A program made the translations under genes and the position numbers. The notes beneath the pieces were generated by a model, which was given only the letters and a program-made list of their open reading frames with translations, did no database searches and was not told the DNA's origin. A stretch of 54,594 nt of DNA from Brumimicrobium sp035497735 (GTDB taxonomy: Bacteria > Bacteroidota > Bacteroidia > Flavobacteriales_D > Crocinitomicaceae): positions 1-54,594 of the forward strand of contig DATJCX010000064.1 in assembly GCA_035497735.1 (NCBI GenBank), in the 5' to 3' direction. Below are positions 49,674-54,594 of this stretch, one piece after another. Numbering within the stretch: the first letter of the stretch is position 1; each line of letters starts with the position of its first letter.

Positions 49674-50438
49674 TTACATAATAAAGATTGCTAATCCAAC
49701 TCCTACCAACAAACTAATCAGTTTCATCAGATTAAACTTATGATTGTCACTTGTCTCAAAGATGATTGTTGTAGAAATATGCAGGAACATACCAACGACA
49801 ACTGCTAGTATAACTTCTGTGTTTAGAATATTCCCTTTGTTTCCAAAGTAACCTAAATACATTCCTAAAGGAGACATAATGGAGAAAATTCCAATTAGAA
49901 TCCATGCCTTCATTTTGTTAAAGCCAGAAGCTAAGAGCAAAGTCATCAATGCGATAGAAAGCGGTATATTATGAAGAATAATTCCCAGTAGAAAACCTTC
50001 GGCACTTAAGGCATGATTGTGGACATGTCCAACACTTTCAGCTATTTCACCAGTCAATTCACCTGAAAGCATCGCTGAAATAGGTAAAGCTTCAAAGACA
50101 GAATGAAAACTCAGCGCAATAAACAAAGACCAAGGAATAGTCCCTTTCTTCATTCCGGCATCTGCATGAATATGTCCATGCTCAATTCCACGAGAAAAGT
50201 ATTCTAAAAATAATTGCAAAAGAAAACCGAGTAGAATATAATAACCAATCGCTTGTGTACTATGCGCATACATTTCTGGAATAAAATGTATAAAAGATAA
50301 AGCCAACAAAAACCCACCACTAACCGATAGCAAGATCTTGACGACACGCCCTTGATTTAAGCGATGTAAAAAGATAACGATTCCAGCACCAACTAGAACT
50401 GAGCTAATTAGCGAAATTGCGTAGATGAATAATGTCAT
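49674..50438 (-). CDS. ZIP family metal transporter
   Basis: This is a 254-residue inner-membrane protein with about eight helices, in the ZIP family (zinc/iron uptake). Metal-site residues are seen in SFIHFIPEMYAH (about 49-60), SFHSVFEALPIS (helix IV) and HNIPLSIAL (helix V). A His-containing loop (GHIHADAGMKK) lies before helix IV. The start ATG overlaps the stop of the upstream methyltransferase by 4 bases (ATGA), so the two are translationally coupled, though the functional link is unclear. Substrate metal cannot be assigned. Confidence 0.92.
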   Translation of the reverse strand: MTLFIYAISLISSVLVGAGIVIFLHRLNQGRVVKILLSVSGGFLLALSFIHFIPEMYAHSTQAIGYYILLGFLLQLFLEYFSRGIEHGHIHADAGMKKGTIPWSLFIALSFHSVFEALPISAMLSGELTGEIAESVGHVHNHALSAEGFLLGIILHNIPLSIALMTLLLASGFNKMKAWILIGIFSIMSPLGMYLGYFGNKGNILNTEVILAVVVGMFLHISTTIIFETSDNHKFNLMKLISLLVGVGLAIFIM

Positions 50439-51172
50439 ATCTTAGTTGCGATGAAGATTAGTCTGTCAGAATTTTCTCTATCAAAAGGTGAAAGAGAATA
50501 ATTTCCAAATGTATGATTGATTTTAAAACCAGCTTGTTTCAACAGTTTTTCAAATTCCTCTTTGGTAATAGCTTGAACTTTTTCACTAAAGCTATATTTC
50601 TTCCCTTCATCTTCGAATTCGATGTCTTTTATGATGAATTTTCCATCAAATCTTCTGAAAAGATGAAATTCAATTCCTTGAACTGTTTTCACTTCTTCCT
50701 TAACGATATTAGGAATTACTTGTGTAACATTCATAAAGTCGATAACAAAAGTTCCGCCATCAACCAACATTTTATTAACTGCTTGTAGCGTTCTTAAATT
50801 ATCTTGGAAGTCCTCAAAGTAACCGAAGCTGGTAAACAAATTAAGTACAGCATCGTACTCATTGTACTTATACACCTCTCTCATATCATGGATATCGAAA
50901 GCAAGCGTTTCATTTTCAGAAAGTTTAGCCTCTTCAATGTTTTGTTCAGATAAATCTAAACCAGTAACATTCAAGTCTTTTTTATTTAAATATATAGAGT
51001 AGCGACCTTTACCACAAGCCAAGTCCAACACTTTTGCTTTAGATTCTAAATGCAAGAATTCTAACAAGTTATCTATAAAAAATTCTGCTTCGCTATCATC
51101 TCTATCTTGATAAAGAATGTGATAGTGAGGCATATCAAACCATGTTTTAAACCAATCTTCTTGACCCGGCAT
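50435..51172 (-). CDS. Class I SAM-dependent methyltransferase
   Basis: A 245-residue cytoplasmic methyltransferase with Rossmann fold. Motif I is VLDLACGKGRYSIYLNK (about residues 44-60), motif II is VTGLDLSEQNIEEAK, and the NLFTSFGYFEDFQDNLRTLQ segment is motif IV/V. The C-terminal half has a beta insert typical of the methyltransferase 25 group. The substrate is unknown. Its stop overlaps the start of the ZIP transporter gene. Confidence 0.88.
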   Translation of the reverse strand: MPGQEDWFKTWFDMPHYHILYQDRDDSEAEFFIDNLLEFLHLESKAKVLDLACGKGRYSIYLNKKDLNVTGLDLSEQNIEEAKLSENETLAFDIHDMREVYKYNEYDAVLNLFTSFGYFEDFQDNLRTLQAVNKMLVDGGTFVIDFMNVTQVIPNIVKEEVKTVQGIEFHLFRRFDGKFIIKDIEFEDEGKKYSFSEKVQAITKEEFEKLLKQAGFKINHTFGNYSLSPFDRENSDRLIFIATKI

Positions 51173-51427
51173 TTGACTATCTATTTAAATTCAAAACCAC
51201 AAATGTAGCTAATATTAACTTACAAATGCAATAGTGTTGCATGTATATTTTTAACATTCTATTTAGAAAGGACATATGAAAGCCAGCCATTTAAAATCCT
51301 TTTACCTATCAGTATGTAGTAACCGTATAGCTTTTCAGTTCTACCGCTCCAATCTTTCAATAATAGATTATGTTTTTAGCATTCATTTCTTTATATTTGT
51401 TTGAGACATAAAACTTAACTTAATTAA

Positions 51428-51979
51428 ATGCCTTTTAATAAAACATACAGTTTATACAAACTCATGGAAGATGAGGATTCGGTATTGTCATTTAAAGGAA
51501 TTATAACAGAAGACCTTTTGGCTTATGTTTTACAAATTATGGAGAGCAATATGTCGGGTTCAAATCATACTACCCAAACAAAGAAAAGAGTTTACAGTAT
51601 ATTAATTGAATGTATTCAAAACCTCTATTATCACAATGAATTGAGAGAAGAAATTTCTGCGTTAGACAGGAATCATTCAGCGGCATTAATTGTTGTAACA
51701 AGAAGGGAGGATAAGTTTGAAATAAAAACTGGCAACTACATTTTAAATGAAAGAGCCGAACAGTTAGCAAAAAGAATTACGTATATTAATCAATTAAGTA
51801 GAATAGAGTTAAGAAACTTATATAGAGAAGTATTAACAAACGGAGAGGTTTCACTAAAAGGAGGCGCTGGTTTGGGGTTAATTGACATCGCAAGAAAATC
51901 TCGTAACAAACTAGAATGTCATTTCCAACCCATGGATAGTGAATTCAGTTTCTTCAGTTTAAATATTAGAATAAATTAA
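51428..51979 (+). CDS. siaB: SiaB family protein kinase (DUF6272)
   Basis: SiaB-type kinases are GHKL ATPase-fold proteins that phosphorylate the small protein SiaC in a partner-switch system, best known in Pseudomonas aeruginosa. The 183 residues show the N-box ILIECIQNLYYH (about 59-70), a central region, and the G-box LKGGAGLGLIDIARKS (about 145-160). There is no signal peptide or membrane segment. siaC follows after 2 bp, then coaE. The phosphatase SiaA and cyclase SiaD of the Pseudomonas operon are absent here, so the output would be different or encoded elsewhere. Confidence 0.88.
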   Translation: MPFNKTYSLYKLMEDEDSVLSFKGIITEDLLAYVLQIMESNMSGSNHTTQTKKRVYSILIECIQNLYYHNELREEISALDRNHSAALIVVTRREDKFEIKTGNYILNERAEQLAKRITYINQLSRIELRNLYREVLTNGEVSLKGGAGLGLIDIARKSRNKLECHFQPMDSEFSFFSLNIRIN

Positions 51980-51981
51980 GA

Positions 51982-52368
51982 ATGGTTAAAGATATAATTA
52001 TAGAAGGAACACCTAATACACCTACGGTTAGACTTATTTCTACTCAAGGGATAATTGAGTTAATAGGCCGTTCGATTCCTGAGAATCCATACGACTTCTA
52101 TAGTCCAGTTAAAAAATGGTTAGATGAATATAGTTTATCTCCTAAAAAATTGACAATTGTCAACGTAAAACTAGAATACTTCAATACATCCTCTTCTAAG
52201 CTTTTACTAACTTTCTTTAAAACTCTTGAAGATATGAACAACAACGGATCGAAAATTGAAATCAATTGGTATTTTGAAGAGAATGATGAAGACATGCAGG
52301 AAGCAGGAGAAGATTACAATGCCATCATCAAAATTCCATTTAACATCATCAAAGTAACATCTTTTTAA
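51982..52368 (+). CDS. siaC: SiaC family regulatory phosphoprotein (DUF1987)
   Basis: SiaC is the target of SiaB; phosphorylation of one Thr switches its partner choice. The 128 residues include the family opening IIIEGTPNTPTVRLI and the strand LEYFNTSSSKLLLTFF, where Thr69 fits the phosphorylated Thr68 of P. aeruginosa SiaC. The fold resembles STAS-like anti-sigma antagonists in plan. It starts 2 bp after siaB and its stop codon directly touches the coaE start, so all three are on one message. Confidence 0.9.
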   Translation: MVKDIIIEGTPNTPTVRLISTQGIIELIGRSIPENPYDFYSPVKKWLDEYSLSPKKLTIVNVKLEYFNTSSSKLLLTFFKTLEDMNNNGSKIEINWYFEENDEDMQEAGEDYNAIIKIPFNIIKVTSF

Positions 52369-52959
52369 ATGATTAAAGTAGGTTTAACGGGTGGAATAGG
52401 TTCGGGAAAAACCTATGTAAGCAAAATTATCGAGTCTTTAGGTTACACTGTTTTCAACTCTGATGATGAAGCCAAAAAAATCATGAATGCACCACATGTA
52501 GTAGCACAAGTGAAAGAAGTATTTGGAGAAAATGCCTATATCGATTCAAGTCTAAACAGAAAATATATCGCTGACCTAATATTTAGCGATACGAATTTAA
52601 AGGAAAAACTAAACAGCATTGTTCACCCAGCTGTAAGACAAGCTTTTGTTGACTGGAGTGAAAAGCAGAAAAACGACATTGTATTTAACGAAGCTGCCAT
52701 TCTATTTGAAACTGGAGCATACAAACAATTTGATTATACAATTTTAGTTACCGCCGACGAAGAAACTAGGATTCAGCGTGTTATTAAAAGAGATGATACC
52801 ACACATGCTGAAGTTAAAGCGAGAATAAACAACCAATGGACCGATGAGCAGAAAGAAAATTTAGCTTCCTTCATCATCGTAAATGATTACAAGAAAGATG
52901 TTTTAGCTCAAATAAAAACGATTATTCAACAAATAAAGAAAGAGAACAAACTGAATTAA
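52369..52959 (+). CDS. coaE: Dephospho-CoA kinase
   Basis: CoaE phosphorylates dephospho-CoA with ATP, the last step of CoA synthesis. The 196 residues have the P-loop GLTGGIGSGKTYVSKI (5-20), a CoaE-typical VFNSDDEAKKIM block with the Asp-Asp pair, and the VHPAVRQAF region. The start ATG follows the siaC stop with no gap, meaning likely translational coupling with a signalling pair, an unusual partner for a metabolic enzyme. Confidence 0.95.
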   Translation: MIKVGLTGGIGSGKTYVSKIIESLGYTVFNSDDEAKKIMNAPHVVAQVKEVFGENAYIDSSLNRKYIADLIFSDTNLKEKLNSIVHPAVRQAFVDWSEKQKNDIVFNEAAILFETGAYKQFDYTILVTADEETRIQRVIKRDDTTHAEVKARINNQWTDEQKENLASFIIVNDYKKDVLAQIKTIIQQIKKENKLN

Positions 52960-52968
52960 TTTATTCAA

Positions 52969-53646
52969 CTACTTGATTTCAACATAGTCGTCAAAATCAT
53001 CATCATCGTCTCTATTATCATTGGACATATCTCTAGGTGGACCAGTTAACAACAACATAATAGCACCGAAGATTTTAGAAAGTACTGACAATAGAAAAAA
53101 GAATCCTATCACCTTAAAGACAAAGCCAAATACAGGTGTATCTTCGATATTTAAGATACTATCTAAAAACCAATTTGAAATCGGGTTGTATGCTAAATTT
53201 GGGAAGAAATAAAAAGTAGTGAATAACCCTAAAGACAAGGTAATTACTGCAATTTCATATCGCATATCAAAAGCTGGTCTAACACTCTTCATTAGGCTTT
53301 CTAGTCCAGACACATTCCCTCCCATTCTCATAGAGAAAAACATTTGTCTGTTCTGACGTTTTTGTGCTCTCCCGATAAAGTACATCAATAAAATTAGTGC
53401 TGCAATAATCAAGTCATTCACCACACTCAAGCCATCTGCCTGATGAACTGTAAACAGATAAATTACATCCACTAAGAAGCCGTAGCGAATTATTTTAATG
53501 AAATAAACCTCGAAAGCCATCTTTGGACTACCACCTCTTAGTATGCTAATAGCTAACATAATTAGCCACCACAAGAAATTGTAAACAGCTAGAATAACTC
53601 CGATTCGAAAAATAAAATTTAATACTTCCACGTGACAAAAATACAA
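52969..53646 (-). CDS. Hypothetical inner-membrane protein
   Basis: I do not recognise this 225-residue protein. It has about five predicted membrane helices (roughly 15-35, 50-65, 75-92, 133-152 and 175-200) and ends in a strongly acidic cytoplasmic or periplasmic tail of Asp residues (NDNRDDDDDFDDYVEIK). The loop around 93-120 is basic with two Met (RAQKRQNRQMFFSMRMGG). It converges on coaE with only 9 bp between the stop codons. Acidic Asp tails occur in metal-related and scaffold proteins, but nothing specific can be said. Confidence 0.7.
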   Translation of the reverse strand: MYFCHVEVLNFIFRIGVILAVYNFLWWLIMLAISILRGGSPKMAFEVYFIKIIRYGFLVDVIYLFTVHQADGLSVVNDLIIAALILLMYFIGRAQKRQNRQMFFSMRMGGNVSGLESLMKSVRPAFDMRYEIAVITLSLGLFTTFYFFPNLAYNPISNWFLDSILNIEDTPVFGFVFKVIGFFFLLSVLSKIFGAIMLLLTGPPRDMSNDNRDDDDDFDDYVEIK

Positions 53647-53866
53647 ATAAGACCTCTACAATTATACTAGTTTAGTTGAATCTTTCAAAAATAGCATAGA
53701 CTTTTAACGAAATTTAAGCGAAGATCAGATTTAACCCCTCAGCTTAAGCATCTTTCCTTTTTGATAATTTGACAGTAGAAACTGTTTAAACTCGTTCGAT
53801 TTTTCAGTATTACCACCTAAACTTTCGGCTAATTGTTTATCTTTACAACTTTAAAATTAAGATAAA

Positions 53867-54594
53867 ATGAAAAAAATAAGCTTTCTATTCCTATTCGCTA
53901 CATTAACACTATTTGTTAAAGCCGAAGAAGGAATGTTAATTCCTACACTTTTAAACGCTTTTGAATCAGATATGCAAGCAATGGGTATGGAAATTAGTGC
54001 CCAAGACATATACGATGCTAACAATGCTAGTATCAAAGATGCAATCTTCCATTTCGGAGGCGGTTGTACTTCTTCTACCATTTCAAATAAGGGATTGCTT
54101 TTAACAAATCACCACTGTGGTTATTCACAAATTTATTCTCACACAACAGTAGAAAATAATATCGCTAATAATGGATATTGGGCAAAAGACTTATCCGAGG
54201 AACTTAAGAACGATGGTCTTACAGCAACAAGAATGGTGAAAATTCAAGATGTTACTGACGCAGTTTTAGCAGGAACGTTAGGTTTATCAGAGGCAGATGC
54301 AGCGCAGAAAATTAGAGTAAACATCGCTAGAATTAAAGCAGAGGAACTTGATGGAACATTCTACGAAGCAGATATTAAGGCTTTCAATTTCGGAAACAGC
54401 TATTTCCTTTTAGTTAAAGAAACTTTCAGAGACGTACGCTTGGTTGGAACACCTCCAAAATCAGTTGGGAAATTCGGAGGAGACTTAGACAACTGGGTTT
54501 GGCCTCGTCATACTGGAGATTTTGCGATTTTCAGAATTTATGCAGACAAAAACAATCAGCCAGCAGATTACAATGCAAACAATCAACCCTACAC
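53867..54594 (+). CDS. S46 family dipeptidyl-peptidase (partial, runs off the end)
   Basis: The first 242 residues of a DPP7/DPP11-like serine peptidase, which removes dipeptides in the periplasm. The start ATG at 53867 gives a signal peptide, MKKISFLFLFATLTLFVKAE. The motif GLLLTNHHCGYSQI (about 83-96) carries the catalytic His; FGGDLDNWVWPRHTGDFAIF (about 203-222) carries the catalytic Asp. The Ser and the S1-specificity residues lie beyond the window, so DPP7 and DPP11 cannot be told apart. A TATCTTTA element (53839-53846) is a possible promoter. Confidence 0.93.
   Translation, partial: MKKISFLFLFATLTLFVKAEEGMLIPTLLNAFESDMQAMGMEISAQDIYDANNASIKDAIFHFGGGCTSSTISNKGLLLTNHHCGYSQIYSHTTVENNIANNGYWAKDLSEELKNDGLTATRMVKIQDVTDAVLAGTLGLSEADAAQKIRVNIARIKAEELDGTFYEADIKAFNFGNSYFLLVKETFRDVRLVGTPPKSVGKFGGDLDNWVWPRHTGDFAIFRIYADKNNQPADYNANNQPY

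Noticed and set aside
1..54594. CRISPR array or phage defence system
   Set aside because: No regularly spaced direct repeats and no cas, restriction or toxin-antitoxin genes were seen.

Overview
The window is about 54.6 kb of AT-rich chromosome from a Bacteroidota bacterium, most likely order Flavobacteriales. The reasons are promoter elements of the TAnnTTTG type, a protein with a type IX secretion (T9SS) C-terminal sorting domain, Bacteroidota-type families (DUF4834, DUF4382, SiaB/SiaC, PD40/TPR proteins, S46 peptidase), and a CarB that ends before the allosteric domain. Species cannot be named from the sequence alone.

Layout. 1-1.1 kb: a decayed IS66 element (TnpB intact, TnpC broken). 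1.1-4.5 kb: a Lys-rich secreted protein, a DUF4382 lipoprotein and a large sodium:amino-acid symporter (AgcS type) split by one in-frame TGA. 4.5-5.9 kb: a REP-like palindrome and a tRNA-Asp locus in which a GIY-YIG nuclease gene lies between two near-identical 133-bp repeats, one carrying the 5' part of a second tRNA-Asp. 6.3-9.4 kb: DUF4834 and carB. 9.5-16 kb: an alpha/beta hydrolase, the rpsF-rpsR-rplI operon, DoxX, a helical hypothetical protein, deoxynucleoside kinase, a secreted hypothetical protein and a GH3-type acyl-acid-amide synthetase. 16.1-18.3 kb: the GTPases Der and Era.

18.4-35.3 kb is one minus-strand str-S10-spc-alpha superoperon from rpsL to rplQ (32 genes including fusA, secY, infA, rpoA, and the short rpmD and rpmJ). 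It has a promoter before rpsL, a terminator after rplQ, and a structured 84-nt gap in front of rpsD. tuf, adk and map are absent from it.

35.7-44.8 kb: a UvrD/PcrA helicase with a promoter almost on its start codon, a TPR/PD40 protein, purB, and a secreted protein plus beta-barrel-like protein upstream of waaA (KDO transferase). 44.8-46.9 kb is a decayed accessory patch: palindromic repeats, a tyrosine-recombinase remnant, a fragment of an envelope-like protein, a T9SS-sorted protein and a frameshifted envelope protein. 46.9-54.6 kb returns to core functions: lipA, an OsmC protein, a family 3 glycosidase, a ZIP transporter with a methyltransferase, a siaB-siaC-coaE cassette, a membrane protein, and the start of an S46 peptidase that runs off the end.

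Most of the window is housekeeping (translation, secretion, nucleotide synthesis, lipoate and CoA synthesis). The places most worth a second look are the tRNA-Asp/GIY-YIG duplication, the symporter with an extra inserted domain and a TGA, the rpsD leader, and the siaB-siaC-coaE arrangement.
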